64,000 bases of DNA from Proteobacteria bacterium 005FR1 (GTDB taxonomy: Bacteria; Pseudomonadota; Gammaproteobacteria; Pseudomonadales; Cellvibrionaceae). Each line of letters starts with the position of its first letter. Position 1 is the stretch's first letter. The notes under the pieces were generated by a model. That model was not told where the DNA came from, searched no databases, and was given only the letters and a program-made list of their open reading frames with translations. Position numbers and translations under genes: made by a program. Location of the stretch: the NCBI GenBank assembly GCA_026192395.1, contig WACF01000001.1, forward strand, positions 2,044,309 through 2,108,308. The letters run 5' to 3'. Positions 8,848-17,715 of the stretch are shown here, one piece after another.

Positions 8848-8872
8848 AAAAAATGCCGGGCAATGCCCGGCC
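8848..8872 (-). terminator. Rho-independent terminator of receptor B
   Basis: Minus strand: stem GCCGGGC/GCCCGGC with loop ATT, then A and six T residues, about 38 bases past the stop of the receptor at 8910-11516. Confidence 0.8.
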
Positions 8873-8909
8873 AAACCTGGTGGTGGAGGAACGACTGAAG
8901 CACTAGCCG

Positions 8910-11516
8910 CTAAGAGCCGAAGCGATACTGCAGCTCCAGTCCGTAGGTTCGCGGTGGTATCAAATTAAAGGTACGGTAATAGCGCTGTCCCGCTGCCCAC
9001 GACGAGGCGGTCGCCTGCCGGGTCAGACCGCCACCATCCTGCGCATCTTCGTCAAAGATATTGGAGCCGTAAGCAATGACCGTATAGCGGTCATCGATAG
9101 CGCTCCAGATCAGGCGCAAGTCCACCGCTTTAAAACCTTCGATAGTGCCGGGCTCGGTTTCGAACACATCGGAGTAACTGTCATCCCGCCAGACGTAGTT
9201 GGCGGATACCGTGAAATTGCCGGCATTCAAGCTGAAGGTGTAGTTGGCGTTGAAAGCCACCTTGTGCTCAGGCGAGTTGGCCAGTTTGTTTCCGGAAAGA
9301 TCCTGCAGCCAGCGCGGCAGGTTTGTGTAGCCTGCGTCCGACTGCCCCGGAATCGGCTGGTAGCGGTTGGCGTTGGGCAAAATCGCAGCAGGGTCTTCTG
9401 GATTCTGAAAGCCTTGTCCATTGATGAGCCCTTCCTTGATGGTTGCATCGAGGTAGCCATAGGAGAGATTGAAGGCGAGGCTATCGGTTGGGAACCAGCC
9501 CAGCTCGATCTCCACACCCTTACTTTCGGACTCCGGAACATTGAAGAAGTTGGACACAATGGTGCAGGTGTTCAGATCATCCGGATCGGTACATCGACCC
9601 AGGGTCGGCAGGTCAAGCTGCTGATCCTGGAAATCGTAGTAGAACGCCGAAGTACTCAGTTGCAGTGTATCCATCAGCGTCGCTTTGTAACCCAGCTCGT
9701 AAGAGGTCAGCACTTCTTCGTCCACTTGCGGGACGGCGGGAAGAAAGCCCACGTCGAAGCCACCGGGGCGGTAGCCACTGGCCATCCGGAAATAGATCAG
9801 CACATCGTCTAGGGGCGTATAGTCGATGCCGAAGGTACCGGTAAGCGCGTCCCATTCGCCATCCAAATCACGCACGCGGTTGCCAGACACCGGATCGATG
9901 TAGTCGCTGCGAACGCCAGTCGGCCAGGGATCATCCGGTGTATTCAATGAAGGCGCGGGCGTGACGTCGACAGCAGAACCAAGCCCCGCCAAAAAGATGC
10001 CGGCGCCCACATTATTGGCGACGTAGCGGGTTTGCTCCTGGACATCCTTGTCGTCGCTGTTCTGCCGCAACCCCAGCGTAAACTTCCATGCGTCCGCCCA
10101 CTGGTATTCAATCTGCCCGAACAGCGCGCTGGAGACAGTTTCCCCGTCCACCTGCCCGAACACCGATGCATTGCCCCGCTGATTCGCGGGCGCCCCATTC
10201 GGCGCCGCAAGCTCCGGATAGCCAAAGTGAGTCAGCGTAAAGGGCTGCTGGAGATAATCCTCATTCGAATGATACACACCCACGATCCACTGGAAATCGC
10301 CATCGGAATGAGACGTCAGCGTGATTTCGTTGCTGTACCACTCACGCTGTTCCATATACTGGTTCATCGCACTCGGATCAACGATACGCGTACCGCCGAA
10401 TGCATTCGGGATCGGCATGGAAGTGATAGCGGTTCCGTCGCCATCGGTCTGCTGGGTATACCGATAGTTTTGATGTCCAGCAATCCACTTCACATCGAAC
10501 AGATCGGTGTACCAGTTCAGATGCATCGTATAGTTGTGATGGTCGTCCAACCACTGGCGGCTTTCGAAATTATTGCTGTACTTGCGAAGATCGCCCGTAA
10601 CGATCACCGGGTTCTGAGTGAAGCTGCCCAGCTGCGTAGCATCTTCCTCGAAGTAGCCGTAGTAAGCCGTTGGAGTGAGCGGCGAACCGAGGTGGCCGTA
10701 AGGCGTGGGAGCACGGCCGTGGACGTCCGCCACATAGGGCGCAAAGGAACCACCGGAGCGACGCGATTCATCGTACTCCGTGAACGAGGCTTTTACATAG
10801 AGATCGACGTTCTCACCAAGATCAGCCTCTATCATGTAATCGGCAGTTTGGCGGTTGTTCGGCTGATTGCCTTCGGTCTCGCCGGTTGCGACGTTCTCAA
10901 AGTAGCCTTCGTCCTGGCGTGTGTAAACCAGGTTCAAGCGACCTCTGAGCCAGCCGGTGAACGGGCCCGACACAGTGGCACCCGCGCCGTAGGCGTCATA
11001 GTTTTCTGCAAAGGTTCTGACCTCGGCTTCGAATGCCTCGCTGGGACGTCTGAGGTGCGTATTGATTGACCCCGCAACCGATCCGCGACCTGACAGTGCC
11101 CCCTGAGGTCCGCGAAGAATTTCCGTGCGCTCGACGAACATGGGACCGCGCTGCGCATCTTGCACGCTACTCGTGTAAACGCCGTCAATGTAGTTGGCTA
11201 CCGGGCTGTCGAGACTGAAGGTGTTTGATTGCCTTGCGACGCCGCGAATGGAAGGCCGGTCGGTGGACGTGTTGTAGGAGAGTCCCGGGGTGAAGTTGGC
11301 CATGTCTTGAATACTCAGAATCCCGACCAGGTCCCGCTTCTCCTCGCCGAAGGCCGTCACCGACAGCGGCACATCCTGCAACCTTTGTTCGCGACGCTCC
11401 GCGGTGATGACGATCTCTTCAAGCGGAGTGAGTTGCTCCGCGTCCTGGGCAGCACCGGGCAAGGCGATTGCCACCGACGCGAGACAAAAAGTCGCTTTCA
11501 CGTACTTGTTTTCCAT
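8910..11516 (-). CDS. TonB-dependent outer-membrane receptor B
   Basis: An 868-aa receptor. The start at 11516 follows a near-perfect Shine-Dalgarno (AAAGGAGGTGCA) and gives a signal peptide MENKYVKATFCLASVAIAL...GAAQD. The TonB-box/plug region reads LEEIVITAERREQRLQDVP and FVERTEILRGPQGALSGRG. The barrel ends in YGLELQYRFGS. It is a clear paralogue of receptor A through the whole length, with shared blocks such as PSIRGVARQSN and LPTLGRCTDPDDL. The CTDPDDL...C region conserved in both suggests an extracellular disulfide loop. No periplasmic binding protein, TonB or enzyme gene is adjacent, so the ligand stays open. Confidence 0.93.
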   Translation of the reverse strand: MENKYVKATFCLASVAIALPGAAQDAEQLTPLEEIVITAERREQRLQDVPLSVTAFGEEKRDLVGILSIQDMANFTPGLSYNTSTDRPSIRGVARQSNTFSLDSPVANYIDGVYTSSVQDAQRGPMFVERTEILRGPQGALSGRGSVAGSINTHLRRPSEAFEAEVRTFAENYDAYGAGATVSGPFTGWLRGRLNLVYTRQDEGYFENVATGETEGNQPNNRQTADYMIEADLGENVDLYVKASFTEYDESRRSGGSFAPYVADVHGRAPTPYGHLGSPLTPTAYYGYFEEDATQLGSFTQNPVIVTGDLRKYSNNFESRQWLDDHHNYTMHLNWYTDLFDVKWIAGHQNYRYTQQTDGDGTAITSMPIPNAFGGTRIVDPSAMNQYMEQREWYSNEITLTSHSDGDFQWIVGVYHSNEDYLQQPFTLTHFGYPELAAPNGAPANQRGNASVFGQVDGETVSSALFGQIEYQWADAWKFTLGLRQNSDDKDVQEQTRYVANNVGAGIFLAGLGSAVDVTPAPSLNTPDDPWPTGVRSDYIDPVSGNRVRDLDGEWDALTGTFGIDYTPLDDVLIYFRMASGYRPGGFDVGFLPAVPQVDEEVLTSYELGYKATLMDTLQLSTSAFYYDFQDQQLDLPTLGRCTDPDDLNTCTIVSNFFNVPESESKGVEIELGWFPTDSLAFNLSYGYLDATIKEGLINGQGFQNPEDPAAILPNANRYQPIPGQSDAGYTNLPRWLQDLSGNKLANSPEHKVAFNANYTFSLNAGNFTVSANYVWRDDSYSDVFETEPGTIEGFKAVDLRLIWSAIDDRYTVIAYGSNIFDEDAQDGGGLTRQATASSWAAGQRYYRTFNLIPPRTYGLELQYRFGS

Positions 11517-11951
11517 TGCACCTCCTTTCGACCGATTCATTTCGGCCTGTTCATAATCCCGTTTCTTGCCTGATGAAGGTGGATAGAATGCATCGTCCCT
11601 GCAGGCGCCTTTTTTGTTGTTCCTGCTCGATATGAGCTTCTTTGAATCGCGGAAGGTAGAGAGAATGCGGCCGACTATAGGGGATGAAAAAATGCGGAGC
11701 AACACGATACTTTCGCGTCGAATTAAGTACTCCGTGATGAATAATTGTGAAAGATATTACTCAATAAACGCGCAGAATATTTTTCCCCACCCACTTCAAT
11801 AGCAGCGTCGAATACCGCCTGGGTTCATTGCGCTATGCAGGAAACAGTTGTCACTGCAAATGCATCCGCAACCGTCGGTAGACGGACAAATGTGGCAGGC
11901 AATAAAGACGGCGAAACTGAGACCCGCCAGAAGTTTCCGTTGCGCAGAGAC
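11517..11951 (-). other. Leader and promoter region of receptor B
   Basis: No convincing gene. On the minus strand it carries the TATAGTCGGC motif (11670-11679) and a leader of about 150 bases ending in AAAGGAGG. The distal part, 11690-11800, is visibly AT-rich. Confidence 0.5.
11670..11679 (-). promoter_or_regulatory. Promoter-like motif TATAGTCGGC (receptor B)
   Basis: Identical to the ten-base motif upstream of receptor A and at a similar distance (154 bases) from the start codon on the minus strand. Probably a -10 region with conserved discriminator. Confidence 0.45.
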
Positions 11952-11983
11952 AAAAAAGCCCGATCACATCGATGTGATCGGGC
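11952..11983 (-). terminator. Rho-independent terminator behind the TBDT remnant
   Basis: Perfect palindrome CCCGATCACATCGATG... (11959-11982 core) followed on the minus strand by six T residues. It lies about 40 bases after the stop of the truncated receptor, showing that the terminator survived the loss of the 5' part of that gene. Confidence 0.8.
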
Positions 11984-12020
11984 CAGGCAACAGCAAGTGA
12001 GTTCGGATGTTTGCGTCTTG

Positions 12021-12830
12021 TTATCGGAGTCCGAAGCGGTACTGAAGTTCGGGATTGTAGGTGCGCGGCGGGGTCAGACTTCCCGACTGGTAAACGACCC
12101 CGTTCACCAGATCGGAGGTCGTTCCGTCAAAACCATCTTCATCGGCTATGTTCTGGACGGACCCGATCACGGTGTACCGATTCAAGGCATCATTCCAAAG
12201 AAGTCGAAAATCCACTTGATTGTAATCCTCGGCCATGCTTTCCGGGCGATTGAAAATGCTGTAGTGAGTCTCTGAGCGCCAGGTGTCGGAGAGAGAGAAG
12301 GTGAGGTCGCCAGGACGGAAGCCAAGCGTATAGCGCAGGTTCACGGCCGCCTTGTGCTCAGGGGAGTTCGGCAGCTTGTTGCCTGTCAGGTCCTGAGCCC
12401 GTTGCGGACTCCCGCTGACCGGCTCGAACAACAGATTACCCAACGCGTCGCGCACTGCGCCCGAACCCGGCTTCGCCGCGGCGCTCAGCGCCGCCAGGTC
12501 AGCCGAATCCACGAAGCAGCACGCGTCTTTGACTTCAGCTTTCAACCACGAGTAGTTGAACAGCACTTCGAGGCTATCCGACACCGCCCAGGATGTTTCG
12601 ATTTCCACACCCATGGATTCGGCTTCGGGCAAGTTCAGGTACACGACCTCGAGCGGTCCGCCATCAGTCGGCAAGCGGGAAACGCTATCCTGAAAGTCCT
12701 GACAGTCGTAGTAGAACGCTGCCATATTCAGCCGGAAGCTGTCGGCCACAGTGGACTTCAGCCCTAAAGCCGGGAAACTATCGCGCGCTCGTGAGTATCG
12801 GTAGGGAAACTCTGGCGTCAGGCGGAGGAT
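12021..12830 (-). pseudogene. C-terminal remnant of a TonB-dependent receptor
   Basis: The frame is open from a stop at 12831-12833 down to 12021 but encodes only the last ~265 residues of a receptor barrel: LGLKSTVADSFRLNMAAFYY, the TBDT-type PEAESMGVEIE strand, LTGNKLPNSPEHKAAVN and the terminal strand ...PELQYRFGLR. The last ~240 residues align with the ends of receptors A and B (same LTGNKL.NSPEHK and PRTY.(L/I)E.QYRFG patterns), while signal peptide, TonB box and plug are absent. Upstream (12834-13051) nothing resembles a plug domain. The simplest reading is a third tandem receptor truncated at its 5' end. A GTG at 12749 could start a 242-aa product, but without a plug or signal peptide it would not act as a receptor. 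Confidence 0.85.
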
Positions 12831-13051
12831 TCAGGCGGCTGACCGGAAGGTATTGGAAGCGTGAACTGCATCACTTTTTTTGCTAGATTTGCCCGCTTCC
12901 GACTCAGGTGCAGCAGAGAACAACAAAATCGATGGCACGGAAGCACCGCTTTTCCCGTTAGGATACGCTCCGACATTGGCCACCAGCGCTTCGGCGCGCA
13001 CGGGCAGACAGCAGACTCCCTGACACCAGCTCGACATAACAAGGTTGAATT

Positions 13052-13834
13052 ATGAATCTCAAAGACTCAGTTGCCATCATCACAGGTTCCTCGTCCGGCA
13101 TCGGTGCCGCCATCGCCCGCTGCTTCGCCGCCGAGGGCTGCCACATCGTCATCAACTACAGCCGCAACGATGAAGGGGCCAAGAAGGTGGCCGCCGACTG
13201 CGAAGCGTACGGTGTTCAGACCCTGGTGATGAAGGCCAATGTCGCTGAAGATGAGGATTGTCGCGCGCTGGTCGCAGGCACGCTGGAAAAATTCGGCAAG
13301 CTCAACGTGCTGGTGAATAACGCGGGGACCACCAAGTTCTGCGATCACCGCAATCTGGCGGGCCTCAACAAGCAGGACTTCCTCGACATCTATGCGGTAA
13401 ATACCGTGGGCGCGTACCAGATGACGCGAGCGGCGGAAAACGCGCTGCGTCAGCAGGAAGTCGCACATGTGATCAACATGGCCTCCATCGCCGGGATTGC
13501 CGGCGTCGGCAGTTCCATCGCCTACGCGGCATCGAAAGGAGCGATGGTCACCATGACCATGTCGCTGGCTCGCGTGCTTGGGCCGCAGATTCGGGTCAAT
13601 GCCATCTGCCCAGGCTTCGTCCAGGGCGACTGGCTGGCGGAGGGCATGGGTCAGGAAGCCTATGACAGAACCCTCGGCGGCATCCGCAAAATCGCCCCGC
13701 TGGCCGATGCGGTCACCCCCGAGCGCATCGCCGACACGGCACGCGGCATCGTCACCGGCATGGACTGGACCACGGGCGAAACCATCATCGTCGACGGCGG
13801 CACCCACCTCCACACGGCGCCGCTGCGCCGATAG
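13052..13834 (+). CDS. SDR family NAD(P)-dependent oxidoreductase
   Basis: A 260-aa classical short-chain dehydrogenase/reductase. Cofactor motif TGSSSGIG (11-18), structural NNAG (89-92), and catalytic Ser145 with the Tyr158-x3-Lys162 pair (AYAASKGA). The C-terminal TGETIIVDGGTHL is the usual FabG-like end. Length is typical. The start follows AAGGTTG at suitable spacing. The residues after the second beta strand (NYSRND) hint at NADP preference, but this is weak. It is a single gene between the receptor remnant and a repeat cluster, so context does not fix its substrate, and FabG itself normally sits in a fab cluster that is absent here. Confidence 0.9.
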   Translation: MNLKDSVAIITGSSSGIGAAIARCFAAEGCHIVINYSRNDEGAKKVAADCEAYGVQTLVMKANVAEDEDCRALVAGTLEKFGKLNVLVNNAGTTKFCDHRNLAGLNKQDFLDIYAVNTVGAYQMTRAAENALRQQEVAHVINMASIAGIAGVGSSIAYAASKGAMVTMTMSLARVLGPQIRVNAICPGFVQGDWLAEGMGQEAYDRTLGGIRKIAPLADAVTPERIADTARGIVTGMDWTTGETIIVDGGTHLHTAPLRR

Positions 13835-13841
13835 CCAGAGT

Positions 13842-13886
13842 CAGTCGCCAGTCGCCAGTCGCCAGTCGCCAGTCGCCAGTCGCCAG
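13842..13886. repeat. Tandem heptamer array (CAGTCGC)6
   Basis: Six exact tandem copies of CAGTCGC plus CAG, starting eight bases after the SDR stop codon. On the minus strand this reads CTGGCGA repeated. Confidence 0.95.
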
Positions 13887-13891
13887 ACAGT

Positions 13892-13972
13892 GTCATTCCG
13901 GCGAAGGCCGGAATCCATAGCCGCGGCTGTCGGGCTTGAGAGTTCGTGGATTCCGGCCTTCGCCGGAATGAC
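13892..13972. repeat. REP-like palindromic element
   Basis: Perfect 26-bp inverted repeat: arms 13892-13917 and 13947-13972, each beginning or ending with GTCATTCCGGCGAAGGCC or its complement, with a 29-bp loop. Each arm is itself a small palindrome (TTCCGGCGAAGGCCGGAA), so two hairpins or one long hairpin can form. GTCATTCC...GGAATCC repeats of this kind are widespread extragenic elements in proteobacteria. This copy lies between two heptamer arrays. Confidence 0.9.
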
Positions 13973-14036
13973 GGTGGGGTTTTAGCGGAGTTGAGTGAGC
14001 CCTGGGAGTTTGGAGTCTGAAGCGGGGGGCTGGGAT

Positions 14037-14096
14037 CTGGAGTCTGGAGTCTGGAGTCTGGAGTCTGGAGTCTGGAGTCTGGAGTCTGGAGACTGA
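14037..14096. repeat. Tandem heptamer array (AGTCTGG)7
   Basis: Seven exact tandem copies of AGTCTGG (14041-14089), preceded by CTGG and followed by AGACTGAG. Same phase and length as the CAGTCGC array at 13842 but on a different heptamer variant. Confidence 0.95.
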
Positions 14097-14221
14097 GAAC
14101 AGCACAAGCAGAGCTATTTGTGGTCCATTGAAATCTCATTGGACGCGGGGCTCATTTTCCCCACCCCGGGGGAAGGGCTTAGAATCTCGCCTCCTTTCGC
14201 TACGGCATTCTTCAGGAGTTA

Positions 14222-15628
14222 GTGCTGACTTCTTCCATTTCATTGAAAGATCTGGTCCGGCTCGACCGCCAGATTCAGCGGGACCAGAGCGCGCCGCTGC
14301 GACAGCTCCAGGAGCGGGACCGCACCATTGGCGCGGAGCTTCCCGCCAAGTCGCCGCGTCGACGCCTGCGCGCCTGGCTGGATGCGCTGGCGGAGCGGGA
14401 CGAAGCGCAGCGGCTTCGGGGAGTGGAGGTTTCCATTGGCTTCTGGCTTGCGCTGCTGGGGCTACTTGCCGGGGTGCTGGCGATGAGCGGTTTGCTGCTG
14501 GTCGAGCAACAGCAACCCGTCAATGTTCTGCTGTTTCTCACGCTCTTTGTCGGCCTGCAATGGGCCCTGCTGCTGCTGACCTTTATCGTCGCCCTCGGTC
14601 TGGCGCTGAATTCCGATCTCCACTTGCCGCTGGAAAGTCTTAATCCGGCGCGCTGGTTTTTTCGCCGCACCTTCAAACGCTACGCCGGCGATATCCGCCT
14701 TGAGCAGCTCACGCCCGCGGTGCGCCTGCTTCTGCTGACTTGGGGCCAACTCTTCGGGGTGTTTTTCAATCTCGGCGCGCTGGCAACAATGTTCGTTATC
14801 CTGCTGGTGGTCGATCGCAGTTTCGGCTGGAGTTCAACGCTCGATATCAGTGCTGAAGCTTTGCACCAGGGCCTGCAGTGGCTGGCGCGGCCTTGGGCGT
14901 GGTGGGCACCGGAGGCGACCGTCAGCCTGGAGTTGGTGCAGTCGACACGCTATCAGGCGCTGCAAACGGAGTTCGGCAGCGCACAGGTGGTGGCGATGCG
15001 CGCCTGGTGGCCATTCCTGGTAGCCTGCATTACCGCCTACGCGCTGCTCCCACGCTTTGTTCTGTGGCTGCTTTTCTACTTCCTCTACCGCCGCAATCTC
15101 AACCGAAGCTTTGTCGACTACCCCGGCGCACGGCTGGTGCTCGACCGGATGAATTCGCCGCTGGTTCACACCCAGGCTTACGCGCACGAATCCGCGCTGG
15201 ACAAGGGCGGCGATACAGCGGCTGCCCATGCTCTACCCGCTAACCGTGAGCGCTTCTCTCTCAGCTGGTCCGGTGCCCTGAAGCAGGTGACCCCGCGCCT
15301 CGAACAGATGGGTCTGACCCGGGAGACGGTGCGCGATGCTGGCCTGGATCTCGCGGAGGATCAGCAACTGCTCGACGAAATCAACCGGGACCGCAAAGAC
15401 GTAATCATCCTGGTGAAGAGCTGGGAGCCGCCGCTGAGCGAACTGGGCGACTTTCTGCGCGGCATCAGCCCCAAACTCGATTGCTATCTCCTGTTGATGC
15501 CGCTGCCCGGACGCGGCGTAAAGCCCGAGGAGCTGACCGACTGGCAACAGTTTGCGCGGCAGGGCCACCACCCCCGGCTCACGGTGGTGTCGGGCGGTGA
15601 TGAAGCGCACCAGGAGGTCCGGCAGTGA
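14222..15628 (+). CDS. DUF2868 membrane protein
   Basis: A 468-aa protein of the DUF2868 family. It starts at a GTG preceded by AGGAG. The N-terminal ~70 residues are charged and cytoplasmic-looking (SLKDLVRLDRQIQRDQ). Hydrophobic segments follow at about 73-95, 99-128, 170-200 and 265-290, with a soluble stretch between the last two pairs. The C-terminal ~170 residues are soluble and include DVIILVKSWEPPLSELGDFL. No enzyme motif is recognised. It overlaps the downstream GTPase gene by four bases (GTGA), and the DUF2868-DUF3482 pair is conserved in many gammaproteobacteria without a known function. The likely picture is a membrane platform whose cytoplasmic domain works with the GTPase. Confidence 0.85.
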   Translation: MLTSSISLKDLVRLDRQIQRDQSAPLRQLQERDRTIGAELPAKSPRRRLRAWLDALAERDEAQRLRGVEVSIGFWLALLGLLAGVLAMSGLLLVEQQQPVNVLLFLTLFVGLQWALLLLTFIVALGLALNSDLHLPLESLNPARWFFRRTFKRYAGDIRLEQLTPAVRLLLLTWGQLFGVFFNLGALATMFVILLVVDRSFGWSSTLDISAEALHQGLQWLARPWAWWAPEATVSLELVQSTRYQALQTEFGSAQVVAMRAWWPFLVACITAYALLPRFVLWLLFYFLYRRNLNRSFVDYPGARLVLDRMNSPLVHTQAYAHESALDKGGDTAAAHALPANRERFSLSWSGALKQVTPRLEQMGLTRETVRDAGLDLAEDQQLLDEINRDRKDVIILVKSWEPPLSELGDFLRGISPKLDCYLLLMPLPGRGVKPEELTDWQQFARQGHHPRLTVVSGGDEAHQEVRQ

Positions 15629-17055
15629 ACGAAGGCGATAAGGTGAGCAAAGGCAAAGGTTCGAACCAGGGCGACAACCTGCCCCGCTTCGCCGTCGTGG
15701 GCCACCCCAACAAGGGCAAATCCAGCATTGTCGCCACCCTGGCTCAGGACGACTCGGTGTACATCGACCGCATTTCCGGCTCGACCCGCCTCACTCGCCA
15801 CTTCCCAATGCAGGTGGATGGCCAGACTCTTTACGAGCTGATCGACACTCCCGGTTTTCAGCGCGCCCGCGCGGCACTGGCCTGGCTGGAAAAGCACTGT
15901 AGCAATGTCTCTGAGCGACCACAGGCGGTAAAAGCCTTCTGTGAACACAGCAAGGAGGACCGGCAGTACTTTAACGAATGCGAGTTACTGCAGCCACTGA
16001 TCGAGGGCGCGGGGATCATTTACGTGGTGGACGGATCGCACCCCTACGGCCCCGAGTATGAAGCGGAAATGGAGATTTTGCGGTGGACCGGACAGCCGAG
16101 TCTCGCGCTGATCAATCCCATCGACAACGACGAGTTCGTGGAAGAGTGGGAAATCGCGCTCGGCCAATACTTCAAAACAGTGCGCGTGTTCAACGCCCAT
16201 ACGGCACCCTTCGAAAAGCGCATCAGCCTGCTGACACTCTTCGGCCAGTTGCGCCCGCAGTGGCAGGAACCCCTGGAACAGGCGGTGGAGATACTGCAGC
16301 AGGAGCGCCGCCACCAGCACCAGCAGGCGAGTCAGGTTATCGCCGGTATGATGGTCGACATCCTCCAGCATCGGGAGACTCAGCGTCTGCCATCGGGCAT
16401 GCCTACCGAGCCCGTCGAGCGCGCACTGCAGAAGAAATACCGCCACCACCTGCTCAGCCGCGAAAAGCTTTGCCGCAAGCGCGTTGAAGAGATCTATGCC
16501 TACTTTCAGCTGGAGCGGGAAGAGGAAAGTCTCGAGCTGCTGGACAAGGACCTGTTCGATCAGCAGTCCTGGTATCTCTTCGGTCTCAGCAAGAATCAGC
16601 TGATCTCCGTCGCCGCCGCGGCGGGCGCAAGCGCCGGCGCCGTGCTGGACATGAGCTTGGGCGGCACCTCCATGCTGCTGGGAACCCTGGCCGGCGGCCT
16701 GGTGGGTGGGGTCGGGGCCTGGTCGCTGTCCGATCGCATTGCCAAATTATCGATGAAGGGGCTGCCCACGGGCGGGGTCAGCCTTCAGTACGGGCCGTGG
16801 GAGCACCCCAATTTTCCCTTCGTGGTGCTCGGTCGGGCCCTGCGCCACCAGCAATTGATCTGCACCCGGACGCACGCCAATCGCAACAAGTTGTCTCTGC
16901 GTGAAGCGGCTGCGGAAAACCCTTTTGAGAGCACGACCACAACCGAGAAGGCGCGCCTGATGAATGCCTTCAAGGAAATCCGCAAAGGCAAGCAGCTGGT
17001 TAAACACCAACAGACGCTGGCGGATATTGTCTATGGACAGATCAAGGAGCTCTGA
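15625..17055 (+). CDS. GTPase with DUF3482 domain
   Basis: A 476-aa protein. Residues 21-200 are an Era-like G domain with P-loop GHPNKGKSS (26-34), G3 DTPGF (74-78) and, at the G4 position, NPID instead of the canonical NKxD. Threonine-containing SGSTRLTRHF is the probable switch I. The C-terminal DUF3482 part has a helical region and a glycine/alanine-rich hydrophobic hairpin (VAAAAGASAGAVLDM ... LLGTLAGGLVGGVGAW, about residues 330-365) that could enter a membrane. The GTG start overlaps the DUF2868 stop and has AGGAGG upstream, so the two are translationally coupled. The altered G4 motif makes nucleotide specificity uncertain. Function unknown. Confidence 0.9.
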   Translation: MNEGDKVSKGKGSNQGDNLPRFAVVGHPNKGKSSIVATLAQDDSVYIDRISGSTRLTRHFPMQVDGQTLYELIDTPGFQRARAALAWLEKHCSNVSERPQAVKAFCEHSKEDRQYFNECELLQPLIEGAGIIYVVDGSHPYGPEYEAEMEILRWTGQPSLALINPIDNDEFVEEWEIALGQYFKTVRVFNAHTAPFEKRISLLTLFGQLRPQWQEPLEQAVEILQQERRHQHQQASQVIAGMMVDILQHRETQRLPSGMPTEPVERALQKKYRHHLLSREKLCRKRVEEIYAYFQLEREEESLELLDKDLFDQQSWYLFGLSKNQLISVAAAAGASAGAVLDMSLGGTSMLLGTLAGGLVGGVGAWSLSDRIAKLSMKGLPTGGVSLQYGPWEHPNFPFVVLGRALRHQQLICTRTHANRNKLSLREAAAENPFESTTTTEKARLMNAFKEIRKGKQLVKHQQTLADIVYGQIKEL

Positions 17056-17271
17056 TTAAGAGCCCGAGGCGAGCGCGAACCGTCCAGTCAGCACTGGAGC
17101 CGCGGTCGCGGTTGTATTGTCGGGTAGCCTTGGTATAGTCGTGCGGCTTTTGAAACGCGGACGGAATCGGCCTAATCGTCACGGTTGCCTTGTCCGCAAA
17201 ATGTGTCCACGCGATCTATTGACGAGAAATGTCCACCAAACTGTCGTCGCCATCAACTACGGAGAACATCT

Positions 17272-17571
17272 ATGTCTATCGACGGTAACTGGGAAGTATC
17301 CATGAACACCCCCATGGGGGAGCAAAGCGGCACCCTGACCCTGAAAACGGACGGCAACAACCTGTCCGGCAAAGTCGATACCGCGATGGGCTCGGAAGAA
17401 TTCAACGATGGCACCGTCAGCGGCAATGACCTGGAATGGTCCATCGACATCAGCAAGCCCATGCCCATGACCCTCAACTTCAAGGCCACGGTGGACGGTG
17501 ACAACATGACCGGCAATGTGGGACTCGGCATGTTCGGCTCTGCACCACTGACCGGCAAGCGCGTCGCCTGA
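17272..17571 (+). CDS. Small beta-rich protein, function unknown
   Basis: A 99-aa protein. The start at 17272 has GGAG ten bases upstream and begins MSIDGNWEVSMNTPMGEQSG; an upstream in-frame extension has no ribosome site. The sequence is a run of short amphipathic beta strands with G/D/N turns (LTLKTDGNNLSGKVDT, FNDGTVSGNDLEWSIDI, NFKATVDGDNMTGNVG), typical of a small beta barrel or sandwich. Similar proteins occur as solitary genes or attached to oxidoreductases and hydrolases in diverse bacteria. No signal peptide or cysteine is present, so it is probably cytoplasmic. No function can be assigned. Confidence 0.75.
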   Translation: MSIDGNWEVSMNTPMGEQSGTLTLKTDGNNLSGKVDTAMGSEEFNDGTVSGNDLEWSIDISKPMPMTLNFKATVDGDNMTGNVGLGMFGSAPLTGKRVA

Positions 17572-17584
17572 TCGCGCTTTTCAG

Positions 17585-17608
17585 CGCGAAGGGCATCCGC
17601 CCTTCGCG
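17585..17608 (+). terminator. Probable hairpin terminator
   Basis: Ten-base stem CGCGAAGGGC/GCCCTTCGCG with a four-base loop, 14 bases after the 99-aa gene. The downstream run is only moderately T-rich, so termination is probable rather than certain. Confidence 0.55.
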
Positions 17609-17715
17609 TGCTGCCTTCTTTCGTGTTCTCCGTGTCTAACCTCCAAGCTCGAAGCTCACAAGCAGCTTGAGCTCTCACCCGGAACCGGCATTTCCGCAAA
17701 ACCACGAGCAGCAAG

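Noticed and set aside
13842-14096. CRISPR-like repeat cluster
   Set aside because: The units are seven bases without spacers and without cas genes; it is a minisatellite.
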